Shown here: piece after piece, positions 1 through 6,817 of the stretch | Numbering within the stretch: the stretch's first letter is position 1 | How the letters are laid out: the number at the start of each line of letters is the position of its first letter | Origin: an uncultured Pygmaiobacter sp. | Lineage (GTDB): Bacteria > Bacillota > Clostridia > Oscillospirales > Ruminococcaceae | Reading direction: 5' to 3' | Assembly (NCBI GenBank): GCA_944386485.1 | Contig: CALXBG010000053.1 | Coordinates: forward strand, 1 to 32,547 | DNA: 32,547 bases | The notes under the pieces: generated by a model | Told to the model about the DNA's origin: nothing | The model's database searches: none | The model's input: only the letters and a program-made list of their open reading frames with translations | Translations under genes and position numbers: made by a program

Positions 1-45
1 CCAGATCCACAATCTGGTGCTCTAACCAACTGAACTACACCCACC
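1..45 (-). tRNA. tRNA-His (GTG), 3' part cut off by window edge
   Basis: Read on the minus strand, the sequence starts GGTGGGTGTAGTTCAGTTGG, which gives the extra G(-1), the acceptor strand, T8-A9 and a D arm. It continues into an anticodon arm with GTG at positions 10-8. The extra 5' G and the GTG anticodon identify tRNA-His. The variable loop, T arm and 3' end lie outside the window. Only 5 bases separate it from the upstream tRNA-Arg, so the two are cotranscribed. Confidence 0.93.
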
Positions 46-50
46 ATATA

Positions 51-127
<77 letters not shown>

Positions 128-159
128 ATTTTTGATAACCCTTCCGAGCTGCGTATTCT

Positions 160-189
160 ATATTACTATATCGTGGGAGTAAAAGTCAA
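160..189 (-). promoter_or_regulatory. Probable sigma-A promoter of the tRNA-Arg/tRNA-His unit
   Basis: On the minus strand TTGACT (189-184) and TAATAT (165-160) are 18 bases apart. They lie about 30-60 bases upstream of tRNA-Arg in otherwise AT-rich DNA. The -10 is not perfect and other TATA-like hexamers lie close by, so the exact -10 is uncertain. Confidence 0.5.
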
Positions 190-240
190 GGGCTTTATCA
201 ATTTTTTAGAAAGATTTGCCGCGGGGGCGGTTTTGGCCGA

Positions 241-269
241 TTGACGGTCGTTTTTGCCAGACCTATAAT
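241..269 (+). promoter_or_regulatory. Sigma-A promoter of the nucleoside hydrolase gene
   Basis: TTGACG (241-246) and a perfect TATAAT (264-269) are separated by 17 bases. They end 38 bases before the start codon at 308. A GGGAGG ribosome site precedes that start. No riboswitch-sized leader fits in the gap. Confidence 0.8.
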
Positions 270-307
270 AAAGAAGAAAATCCAATAGAAAACCGGGAGG
301 GCAACCA

Positions 308-1312
308 ATGAGGGAGAAGACGAAGATCATTCTGGATGTGGATACCGGATCGGACGATGCGATCGCGATCTGCGCGGCGCTGCTGTGCGAGAAACTGGAT
401 GTTCTGGGTATCTGTACCGTGGGCGGCAACGTCGAGGTCAAGAACACCACCGACAATACCCTGCGGGTGGTTGACTGCTGCGGCAAGCCCGATACCAAGG
501 TTTACCGCGGTGCGGCGCTGCCGCTTGCCTCGACCCTCGAGCCCTGGAGCCTGCAGGCGCAGGAACTGCCCCGCAAGGAGGGGGTAAAGGACCAGGAGAT
601 TGCCGTGCACACCGACCATCTGCCGCTGCCGCCGACCGCGCTGCGCGCGCAGGAGAAGAGCGCCGTCGTCTTTCTGATTGAGACGCTACTCGCCGCAGAG
701 GACGGGGAAATCACCCTCGTGCCGGTTGGGCCGATGACCAACCTCGCGCTGGCCATCCGCGCGGACGAGCGGATTCTGCCCAAGATCCGCAGGGTCGTGA
801 TGATGGGCGGCTCGCACGACGTCTATCCCCGCACCCAGGCGTCTGAGTTCAATGTCTGGGCCGACCCGGAGGCGGTGGAGATTGTCCTCCAGAGCGGGGT
901 GCCGGTGACAATGGTCTCGCTCGACGCGACCTCCCACGCCTGTCTCGATCGGGCGCAGGCAGAACAGCTGCGGCAGATCGACAGCCCGCCGGCGCGCCTT
1001 TGCGCCGAACTGGTCGAGCACCGGCTCAAGGCCTCGGCCGCCGAGGGGGATGCCGACGGCAAGGGGGTCGGCGCGGCGATCCATGACGCGCTGACGGTCT
1101 GCGCGGTACTTCATCCCGAAGTGCTGACCGAGACCGTTTTGACCAGCTGCCATGTCGATCTCGGACACGGATATGCCTATGGTGAGACGGTGCTCGGACG
1201 CAATTACAAGTTTAGCGAGATGCCCAAAAACTGTCTGTATGCGAAGAGTGCTGATTCGGAGCTTTTCTTCGATTGGCTCTATGGCGTATTGAAAAAGGCC
1301 GCATCAAGGTAA
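308..1312 (+). CDS. Inosine-uridine preferring nucleoside hydrolase family protein (ribonucleoside N-glycosidase)
   Basis: The 334-residue product belongs to the nucleoside hydrolase family, cytoplasmic enzymes that split ribonucleosides into base and ribose for salvage. The Asp-rich calcium and ribose motif is at residues 10-17 (DVDTGSDD); the usual Pro after the second Asp is Thr here. Other family signatures visible are GGNVEVKNTTDN near 37-48, MMGG in the middle, EFNVWADPEA, and IHDALTV near the C-terminus with the conserved His-Asp. The length is near the family norm. The ATG has a GGGAGG site seven bases upstream and its own promoter. Base preference (inosine/uridine, pyrimidine or other) cannot be read from sequence. 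The gene appears monocistronic, with a hairpin and T-run at 1349-1384. Confidence 0.93.
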   Translation: MREKTKIILDVDTGSDDAIAICAALLCEKLDVLGICTVGGNVEVKNTTDNTLRVVDCCGKPDTKVYRGAALPLASTLEPWSLQAQELPRKEGVKDQEIAVHTDHLPLPPTALRAQEKSAVVFLIETLLAAEDGEITLVPVGPMTNLALAIRADERILPKIRRVVMMGGSHDVYPRTQASEFNVWADPEAVEIVLQSGVPVTMVSLDATSHACLDRAQAEQLRQIDSPPARLCAELVEHRLKASAAEGDADGKGVGAAIHDALTVCAVLHPEVLTETVLTSCHVDLGHGYAYGETVLGRNYKFSEMPKNCLYAKSADSELFFDWLYGVLKKAASR

Positions 1313-1313
1313 A

Positions 1314-1342
1314 TTGATTTTGCTTGAAAGGAGCGGTAAAAT
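1314..1342 (+). promoter_or_regulatory. Possible promoter of the lipoprotein gene
   Basis: TTGATT (1314-1319) and TAAAAT (1337-1342) are 17 bases apart, a fair sigma-A match just after the nucleoside hydrolase stop. Transcription would begin near 1349, at the foot of the hairpin described next. The same DNA also reads as a ribosome site and ATG (1326-1343), so the two interpretations compete. Confidence 0.4.
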
Positions 1343-1439
1343 GAACGCGCCAAGGTGTCCGGCGAGGGAACCTTGGCCGTTTTTATGTGTGTTGGAATTT
1401 CGCCTTTATGAAAGGCAGAGGAATTTGGGAGGTTTTTAA
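1341..1439 (+). CDS. Possible 32-residue small open frame (leader-like), doubtful
   Basis: An ATG at 1341 follows AAAGGAG with seven bases between, an excellent ribosome site. The frame runs 32 codons to a TAA at 1437, two bases before the lipoprotein ATG at 1442. The peptide is Arg- and Pro-rich with no recognised motif. It spans a terminator-like hairpin, and its ATG overlaps a possible -10 box. It could be a leader peptide coupled to the lipoprotein or a chance frame. I lean to chance. Confidence 0.2.
   Translation: MNAPRCPAREPWPFLCVLEFRLYERQRNLGGF
1349..1384 (+). terminator. Hairpin with T-run after the nucleoside hydrolase gene
   Basis: GCCAAGGT (1349-1356) pairs with ACCTTGGC (1370-1377) around a 13-base loop. 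CG and TTTTT follow. This fits a modest rho-independent terminator for the upstream gene. It could also be a 5' hairpin of the next transcript if the promoter at 1314-1342 is used. Confidence 0.6.
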
Positions 1440-1441
1440 GG

Positions 1442-2242
1442 ATGAAAAGAATCCGGCCCCTTTTGCTCACAGCGGCGCTGATTCTTTCGCTGGCCGGTTG
1501 CGGCGGTGATTCTTCCAGCGTGCCACCGGCGAACAGCCAGCCCGAATCGGCTTTTGCCGGCAGCAGCGCACAGCCGTCGGCATCGGTTTTGACCGGAGAG
1601 ATCAGTCATGATTATTTCACAGCCAATGGGCTGACCGTATTGGAGAAGATACCGGAGGAATTTACCTTCAATGCGCTGGTTTTTAACATGGTAGACCCAC
1701 AAAATCAGCATCCACAGCCTGCAACCGGTGTTCCTGCCTGCAATGTAACGCCGGACGAGGAAGAAGGGTATAAAAAGGTGAGCCTGAAGCTGATGATAAC
1801 CATTCCGGGTAACAGCGCAACAGAGAATATGATGATCTCCAATGCGGTTTATGATCTTTACACCGGCAGAAAGCTGCCTTCCCAATCCTTGAATGGAACT
1901 GACGGGTATGATTACAGCGCCGCGATACAGGTCAATGGTGTCTCCTATGATCTGCATTACAGCAAGGAAAATGATTGGGAGTGGACAACTACCGAGGAGG
2001 GAGAGGAAGCGCAGGTCTGTTATCAGACCTGGACGATGAAGGTCCCGGAGGATTACGACGGACTGGTTTATGCGGCGGTTGATGTGGTGAGTGATCCGCT
2101 GGAGTCCCTGTACGAGACGGAGGGAGAGAAGACCGAAGAGATCGACGAATCCGAATACTATGCAATGGATATTGCCGAGGATGCGACCCGCAACCTCGAC
2201 AATACTGTCTTTTTTCGGTTTGGCAATGCGGAAGAAAACTGA
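1442..2242 (+). CDS. Putative secreted lipoprotein of unknown function
   Basis: The 266-residue product has a lipoprotein signal peptide: basic MKRIR, a hydrophobic core (about 6-18) and the lipobox LAGC with the lipidated Cys near residue 20. A Ser/Pro/Ala-rich linker (about 24-50) follows, as in lipoproteins of the outer membrane face. The remaining residues are acidic and rich in Tyr and Trp, without a motif I recognise. The start is an ATG preceded by GGGAGG. The nearest genes are a nucleoside hydrolase upstream and an ECF sigma factor downstream; a hairpin separates the latter, so a shared job is not shown. Envelope location is well supported and function is unknown. Confidence 0.85.
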   Translation: MKRIRPLLLTAALILSLAGCGGDSSSVPPANSQPESAFAGSSAQPSASVLTGEISHDYFTANGLTVLEKIPEEFTFNALVFNMVDPQNQHPQPATGVPACNVTPDEEEGYKKVSLKLMITIPGNSATENMMISNAVYDLYTGRKLPSQSLNGTDGYDYSAAIQVNGVSYDLHYSKENDWEWTTTEEGEEAQVCYQTWTMKVPEDYDGLVYAAVDVVSDPLESLYETEGEKTEEIDESEYYAMDIAEDATRNLDNTVFFRFGNAEEN

Positions 2243-2269
2243 ACTCAGTAGTGATAAAAGTGCACTCTG

Positions 2270-2300
2270 CGGCGTCCTGTCTTGCGGCAGGGCGCCGTTT
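2270..2300 (+). terminator. Probable terminator after the lipoprotein gene
   Basis: CGGCGTCCTG (2270-2279) and CAGGGCGCCG (2288-2297) form a ten-pair stem with one G-T pair and an eight-base loop. The T tail is short (TTTAT), so termination may be partial. Confidence 0.6.
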
Positions 2301-2424
2301 ATGACTCTGCTGCCGGAGCAAAGAGAACAAAATCTTTAGAATTTTTTAGGTTTTTTACCCCTTGCCCTTTAGAAACGTCCTGTAAAATAGTCCCTGCAAC
2401 AACAGGAAAGCGGAGGGGTCGGGT

Positions 2425-2922
2425 GTGGAACAGGAACGATTTGAACAGAGCTTTTTGCAGTATGAGCGGCTGATTTACACCATTTGTCTGCAAATGGTGC
2501 ACAGCAGCGCGCAGGCAGAAGATCTGGTGCAGGAGACCTTCCTCGCCGCCTGGCTCCATCGGGACCGCTGCACGCCGGGGACGGAAAAAACATGGCTGTG
2601 CCGCATTGCCGTCAACCGGGCAAAGGATTATCTCAAAAGTGCCTACTGCCGCAGGGTCAACCCGGATGAGACATTACAGGAGCAGCCGGTGCACAGCTGC
2701 ACGCTGGCAGAGATTTCCGAGAGCAGGGAAACGGTGCGGGAGATCGAGGGGCAGATCGATGCGCTCCGCTCTCCCTATCGCGAGGTCAGCGCGCTCTATT
2801 TTCTCCACAGCTATACGGTGCCGGAGATTGCCCGGATGCTGCACCGTCCGGATAAAACGGTGCACACGCAGCTGTATCGGGCGCGGGCGCTGCTGCGCCA
2901 GGGATTGTGCGGCGCGGCGTGA
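2425..2922 (+). CDS. RNA polymerase sigma factor, ECF (sigma-70 group 4) type
   Basis: The 165-residue protein has the two-domain ECF plan. Region 2 (about residues 10-75) contains the helix ending AEDLVQETFLAAW that binds core enzyme and the -10 element, followed by TWLCRIAVNRAKDYL. Region 4 (about 110-160) has PYREVSALYFLHSYTVPEIA and a helix-turn-helix that reads the -35 element. ECF factors usually direct envelope or stress regulons and are held by an anti-sigma factor encoded next door. No anti-sigma gene is visible here: a two-component system follows. The start is GTG at 2425, with GGAGGGG seven bases upstream. A weak sigma-A-like promoter may lie at 2362-2388 (TTGCCC, 15 bases, TAAAAT). 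The target regulon is unknown. Confidence 0.9.
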   Translation: MEQERFEQSFLQYERLIYTICLQMVHSSAQAEDLVQETFLAAWLHRDRCTPGTEKTWLCRIAVNRAKDYLKSAYCRRVNPDETLQEQPVHSCTLAEISESRETVREIEGQIDALRSPYREVSALYFLHSYTVPEIARMLHRPDKTVHTQLYRARALLRQGLCGAA

Positions 2923-3003
2923 TGTGTGCATTTTGGGGAAGAATGGAGTAGAATAGGGCTGCGGCCTGCGGATCATGCGGCCCAAAAGGGGGAGAGCGGA
3001 GGA

Positions 3004-3705
3004 ATGGAGTATCGGATTTTGGTGGTGGAGGACGATCCTGAGATCCGGGACGGTATCGGCATCTACCTGAAAAATCAGGGATATGCGGTGATCAAGGCGG
3101 AGAACGGAAAAGAGGGGCTGGAGCTGCTTGAGCGGGAAGCGCCGATCCACCTGGTGATTGCCGACGTGATGATGCCGGTTATGGATGGGGTCACGATGGT
3201 GATGAAGCTGCGGGAGCGGTACGATCTGCCGGTTATCATCCTCTCGGCAAAGTCGGAGGATATCGACAAGATCACCGGGCTCAACATCGGGGCGGACGAT
3301 TATGTGACAAAACCCTTTGTGCCGATGGAACTGGTCGCGCGGGTCAACGCGCAGCTGCGGCGGTATGCGCGGTACCTCGAGCGGTCGGGCGGAAAAGAGG
3401 GCGAGCGGCTGTATACCGTCGGTGGGCTGGAACTGAACGAGGAGACCGCCTCGCTGACGGTAGACGGCCGGCCGGTGCGGCTGACCCCGCTTGAACTGGG
3501 GATTCTCAGCCTGCTCATGAAGAATCCGGGCCGGGTCTTCTCCGCCTCCGAGATCTATGAGCGGGTTTGGAACGAAAAGGCGGTCACGACCGACACCATC
3601 ATGGTACACGTTCGCAACATCCGGGAAAAGATCGAGATCGACCCGAAAAATCCGAAATATCTGAAGGTGGTGTGGGGGATTGGCTACAAGATCGAAGGGG
3701 CGTAA
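3004..3705 (+). CDS. OmpR/PhoB-family response regulator
   Basis: The 233-residue regulator has a receiver domain (about 1-120) and a winged-helix DNA-binding domain (about 135-231). In the receiver the acidic pair is D10-D11, the phosphoacceptor is D54 (in IADVMMPVMDG), the switch residue is S81 and the conserved Lys is K103 (DDYVTKPF). The C-terminal part shows RLTPLELGIL, the recognition helix region with TIMVHVRNIREKIE, and the wing GIGYKIEG. I chose ATG 3004 because GGAGGA precedes it and the receiver begins directly; the frame is open further upstream to 2926. The histidine kinase gene overlaps its end by 26 bases, so the two are translated together and form one signalling pair. The signal and target genes are unknown. 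Confidence 0.95.
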   Translation: MEYRILVVEDDPEIRDGIGIYLKNQGYAVIKAENGKEGLELLEREAPIHLVIADVMMPVMDGVTMVMKLRERYDLPVIILSAKSEDIDKITGLNIGADDYVTKPFVPMELVARVNAQLRRYARYLERSGGKEGERLYTVGGLELNEETASLTVDGRPVRLTPLELGILSLLMKNPGRVFSASEIYERVWNEKAVTTDTIMVHVRNIREKIEIDPKNPKYLKVVWGIGYKIEGA

Positions 3706-5875
3706 TCTGCTGCGGCGGGCGCTCTGCTTTTTGGTCGCCGCGCTGGGCGCGCTTCTATTGACCCTGTCGGCCTTTACCCAGTACCGGCAGGGCATGGCCA
3801 ATTCCGCGCGGGCCTTTTATAATCAGGAATGGTTCCTGCCGCAGCTTGCACTCGATACCTACGCGCTCAACTGGCGGGCTCAGCAGCAATGGCAGGGAAA
3901 AAATATGCAGCCGAGCGCACTCTACTGCCCCGACGAAGAGAAGGACACCGTTGATCAGCGCAACGCGGTCGACCAGACGATCTGGGGGGCGGAGACCTTT
4001 TTTGAAAGCGAGATGGACGGGATGGACTGGGAGCTCGTCGGCCCGAACGGCGAGCGGTATTCCAACCTGAAAATCGAGCTGTCCGGTTACTGGCAGGATG
4101 GTGCGATCACCAGCGCGGGCGCGCAGAAATACCAGTATTTCCTGGTGCTGCAATTTGATGAAAACGGTTCGCTGCGGCCGCAGGGATTTTACGGCGGTGA
4201 TCGGACCTATGCCGAGAATGAGCACCAGAATCGTCTGTGGCAGTTCGAGATGGAGGAGTACGATTTTGACCGTCTGGTCGCGCAGGACACCGATTTTGAG
4301 GCCGGCTACGACGAACAGGGGCCAACCGTCCAGCTTGAGACCCGGCCGCCGACCGGGATCACGATCTATTATGCGGTACCCCGTGTGGTAGATGTTGACA
4401 GCGGTATCTATTACAGTATTTATTATGCCGAGGGAGACGTGCTCGTGGACGCCGGCTTTGGCAACATCCTCGCGCTGATTCTGGGCGGGGTGGGAATCAT
4501 CGCGCTGCTGCTCTGCGCCAGCCCCTGGCTGCGGGCTGTGGACAGCGGGCACAGGACCAGCTTTGAGCGTTCAGTTGCAGGACTGATTCTGATGCTCTTT
4601 GCTACAAGCGGATGCATTGAGCTGGCCCTTTTCACCGCGCGCGGGGATCTTGCCCGCTGGCTCAGCTTCTTCTTTACGGAGGAGGAAATGATCACCTGGA
4701 TCAGCAGATCGATCCTTTTCGGCGCCAATCTGTTGCTGCTCGGTGGTATGGCGGCCTGTGCGGCCGGACTGTCCGGTATCTTTGTAATGGGGCCGCGGCG
4801 GTATTTTGCGACCCGCAGCTGGATCGTCGGAAAATTCATCACTCTGTGGCGCTGGGCCACCCGGGTGGATCTAACTGAACCGGGAACGAAGACGCTGCTG
4901 CGGCTGCTGGCAGTCAACTTTGTCATCCTGTCGGTCTGCTGCACCATCTGGGTCTTCGGTATCTTTGCGCTGCTCGTTTACAGCGTGATCCTTTTCTTCC
5001 TGCTTTACAGGCGGTACCAGAAAATCCGGCATGATTACAGCCGGTTGACCGAGACGGTCGGCCGGATGGCAGAGGGAGAACTTGAGTTCCGGGTTGAGGA
5101 GGATTTGGGAATCTTCAACCCGCTCAAGGAAAAGCTGGGACAGGTGCAAAGCGGATTTAAGGCGGCGGTTGAGACCGAGCTCAAGAGCCGAAGCCTGAAA
5201 ACCGAGCTGATTACCAATGTCTCCCATGACCTCAAGACGCCGCTCACCGCCATCGTCACCTATGTCGATCTGCTCAAGGATGAGAACCTCTCGCCACAGA
5301 CGCGCGCAGAGTATGTCGAGACCCTCGAGCGCAAGGCGCAGCGGCTCAAACAGCTGATCGAGGATCTGTTTGAGATCAGCAAGGCCGCCAGCGGCAACGT
5401 GACCTTTGCCCATGACCGGGTGGATCTGGTGCAGCTGCTCCAGCAGGTACACTATGAACTGGAGGACAAGATCGCGGCCAGCGGCATTGATTTCCGCTGG
5501 GATCTGCCGGCCCAGCCGGTCATCCTCGAACTGGACGGACAGCGCAGCTGCCGCATCTTCGAGAATCTGATTGTGAATATCACAAAGTACGGCCTCGCAG
5601 GTACCCGGGCTTATATCCGGTTGACCGCGCAGCCGGATCAGGTTGTGGTGACCTTGAAAAACGTCTCGGCGCAGGAGCTGGACTTCGACCCCGAGCGGAT
5701 TACCGACCGGTTTGTGCGGGGAGATCGCGCCCGGACCGGCGAGGGTTCGGGATTGGGCCTTGCGATCGCAAAGAGCTTTACCGAGCTGCAGGGCGGACGG
5801 TTTGAGATTCTGATCGACGGGGATCTCTTCACCGCGCGGCTCAGCTGGCCTAGGGCGGGGCTGGAAAACGAATAA
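3680..5875 (+). CDS. Multi-pass membrane sensor histidine kinase
   Basis: The 731-residue kinase is the partner of the response regulator at 3004. It has an N-terminal membrane helix (about 13-33) and an extracytoplasmic region of roughly 230 residues rich in acidic and aromatic residues. Several helices follow between about 262 and 440, then a HAMP-like linker (TETVGRMAEGELEFRV). The dimerisation domain carries the phosphorylated His at 516 (SHDLKTPL). In the ATPase domain the N box is NLIVNITKY and the G2 box is GEGSGLGLAIAK (about 687-698). The usual DxGxG box is replaced by KNVSAQELDFDPERITDRF, which I associate with a clostridial kinase group. The start is TTG at 3680, inside the regulator gene, preceded by AAGGTGG; no ATG lies nearby. 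A terminator follows at 5885. Confidence 0.93.
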   Translation: MATRSKGRNLLRRALCFLVAALGALLLTLSAFTQYRQGMANSARAFYNQEWFLPQLALDTYALNWRAQQQWQGKNMQPSALYCPDEEKDTVDQRNAVDQTIWGAETFFESEMDGMDWELVGPNGERYSNLKIELSGYWQDGAITSAGAQKYQYFLVLQFDENGSLRPQGFYGGDRTYAENEHQNRLWQFEMEEYDFDRLVAQDTDFEAGYDEQGPTVQLETRPPTGITIYYAVPRVVDVDSGIYYSIYYAEGDVLVDAGFGNILALILGGVGIIALLLCASPWLRAVDSGHRTSFERSVAGLILMLFATSGCIELALFTARGDLARWLSFFFTEEEMITWISRSILFGANLLLLGGMAACAAGLSGIFVMGPRRYFATRSWIVGKFITLWRWATRVDLTEPGTKTLLRLLAVNFVILSVCCTIWVFGIFALLVYSVILFFLLYRRYQKIRHDYSRLTETVGRMAEGELEFRVEEDLGIFNPLKEKLGQVQSGFKAAVETELKSRSLKTELITNVSHDLKTPLTAIVTYVDLLKDENLSPQTRAEYVETLERKAQRLKQLIEDLFEISKAASGNVTFAHDRVDLVQLLQQVHYELEDKIAASGIDFRWDLPAQPVILELDGQRSCRIFENLIVNITKYGLAGTRAYIRLTAQPDQVVVTLKNVSAQELDFDPERITDRFVRGDRARTGEGSGLGLAIAKSFTELQGGRFEILIDGDLFTARLSWPRAGLENE

Positions 5876-5918
5876 AAAAAGGGGCGGCAACGGGTCATCC
5901 ACCGTTGCCGTCCTCTTT
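5874..5918. terminator. Bidirectional terminator between the kinase and UDG genes
   Basis: CGGCAACGG (5885-5893) and CCGTTGCCG (5902-5910) form a nine-pair stem with an eight-base loop. A run of A's precedes it, which reads as a T-run on the minus strand, and TCCTCTTTT follows on the plus strand. It serves both convergent genes; the minus-strand tail is the stronger. Confidence 0.85.
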
Positions 5919-5922
5919 TCAG

Positions 5923-6489
5923 TTAATAGGTGTGGGTACAGATCTCGCGGATCTTCTCCCGCAGCGCGACAAAGTCCTCGAACGCAACCGGTTTGTTGTT
6001 CGGGTTACGCAGCAGCGCGGCGGGGTGGAAGGTTCCCATGAAGAGCACACCGTCCTTATCAAAGAACTGGCCGTGCTCCCGGGTGACCGAAAAGTCCGGG
6101 CGGATCATCTGCTGTGCCGCGATCCGGCCAAGGCAGACCACGATCTTGGGCCGCAGCAGCCGGAATTGCTCCCGAAGCCAGGGCAGGCAGGCTGCGCGTT
6201 CCTCGGGCAGCGGGTCACGGTTCTTGGGCGGGCGGCATTTGACGATGTTCGCGATAAAGACATTCTCCTTGCGGTCAAGGTCCACCGCGTGCAGGTAGCT
6301 GTCCAGCAGCGCGCCGCTGCGCCCGACAAAGGGCAGTCCCTGTTCATCCTCGTTCTGGCCGGGGCCCTCTCCAACAAAGAGAACCTCTGCATCGCTCACG
6401 CCGTCTCCAAAGACAACGTTGGTTCTGGTCTCACACAGTCCGCAGCCGGTGCAGGTAAGACATTGCCCCTTCAGCTCTTCCCAGGTCAT
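5923..6489 (-). CDS. Uracil-DNA glycosylase, family 4 type (iron-sulfur)
   Basis: The 188-residue enzyme removes uracil from DNA as the first step of base-excision repair. The active-site motif GEGPGQNEDEQGLPFVG is at about 40-56, and the second motif with the DNA-intercalating region is HPAALLRNPNNK near the C-terminus. Four cysteines that would hold a 4Fe-4S cluster are C16, C19, C85 (VKCRPPKNRDP) and C101, spaced as in family 4. The frame is open 44 codons further upstream, but the ATG at 6489 has AAAGGGTGAGA before it and begins at the conserved domain. It stands alone, divergent from the SRP RNA-dnaX transcription unit and convergent with the histidine kinase. Family 5 is a less likely alternative. 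Confidence 0.93.
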   Translation of the reverse strand: MTWEELKGQCLTCTGCGLCETRTNVVFGDGVSDAEVLFVGEGPGQNEDEQGLPFVGRSGALLDSYLHAVDLDRKENVFIANIVKCRPPKNRDPLPEERAACLPWLREQFRLLRPKIVVCLGRIAAQQMIRPDFSVTREHGQFFDKDGVLFMGTFHPAALLRNPNNKPVAFEDFVALREKIREICTHTY

Positions 6490-6574
6490 TCTCTCACCCT
6501 TTCTGATGGTATCAGGGGTATTGTAGCACATTTGGGCGCAAAATAAAAACAAAACGATCAAAATGATTTCCCCC

Positions 6575-6603
6575 TTGCGCTCGGGGGCTAATTTCGGTAT
6601 AAT
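6575..6603 (+). promoter_or_regulatory. Sigma-A promoter of the SRP RNA (and possibly dnaX)
   Basis: TTGCGC (6575-6580) and a perfect TATAAT (6598-6603) are 17 bases apart. Transcription should begin near 6610-6616, directly before the SRP RNA. Read-through past the weak terminator at 6765-6790 could feed dnaX. Confidence 0.85.
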
Positions 6604-6615
6604 AAATCTGTTATT

Positions 6616-6766
6616 GGACACGGGACGCCCACCGCGTGTCCCGGATACGAAGCGTTGGCCCTGTGCGACGAAGTGCCATGAACCATGTCAGGCGGGGAAC
6701 CGAGCAGCATTAAGTGGTTTTCTTTGTGCGCCGCAGCAAGCCTGCGCTTCGTATCGGGGACACGGG
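6616..6766 (+). ncRNA. ffs: Signal recognition particle RNA (compact bacterial type)
   Basis: The tip of the RNA carries the conserved Ffh-binding domain: CCATGAACCATGTCAGG (6676-6692), GGGGAACC, then GAGCAGCATTAAGTGG. This matches the SRP domain IV consensus. A long rod closes it: 6635-6654 pairs with 6745-6764 over 20 positions with a single mismatch. The RNA pairs with Ffh to target nascent membrane and secreted proteins. Its place before dnaX is common in Firmicutes. The helix-bounded part is about 130 bases, much shorter than the roughly 270-base form of Bacillus. The 5' end is estimated from the promoter; RNase processing may trim it to about 6632. Confidence 0.9.
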
Positions 6767-6790
6767 GATCTGTTTCGGGTCCTGTTTTTT
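6765..6790 (+). terminator. Weak terminator after SRP RNA
   Basis: GGGATC (6765-6770) pairs with GGTCCT (6778-6783) with G-T pairs, around a seven-base loop, and GTTTTTT follows. It sits exactly where the SRP rod helix ends. The stem is short, so read-through into dnaX is plausible. Confidence 0.55.
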
Positions 6791-6817
6791 ATCCTCTTGC
6801 GGAAAGGGGGTGCGCGG

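Noticed and set aside
5905-6546. A plus-strand frame opposite the uracil-DNA glycosylase.
   Set aside because: It is the mirror of the real gene, and its start lies within the terminator stem.
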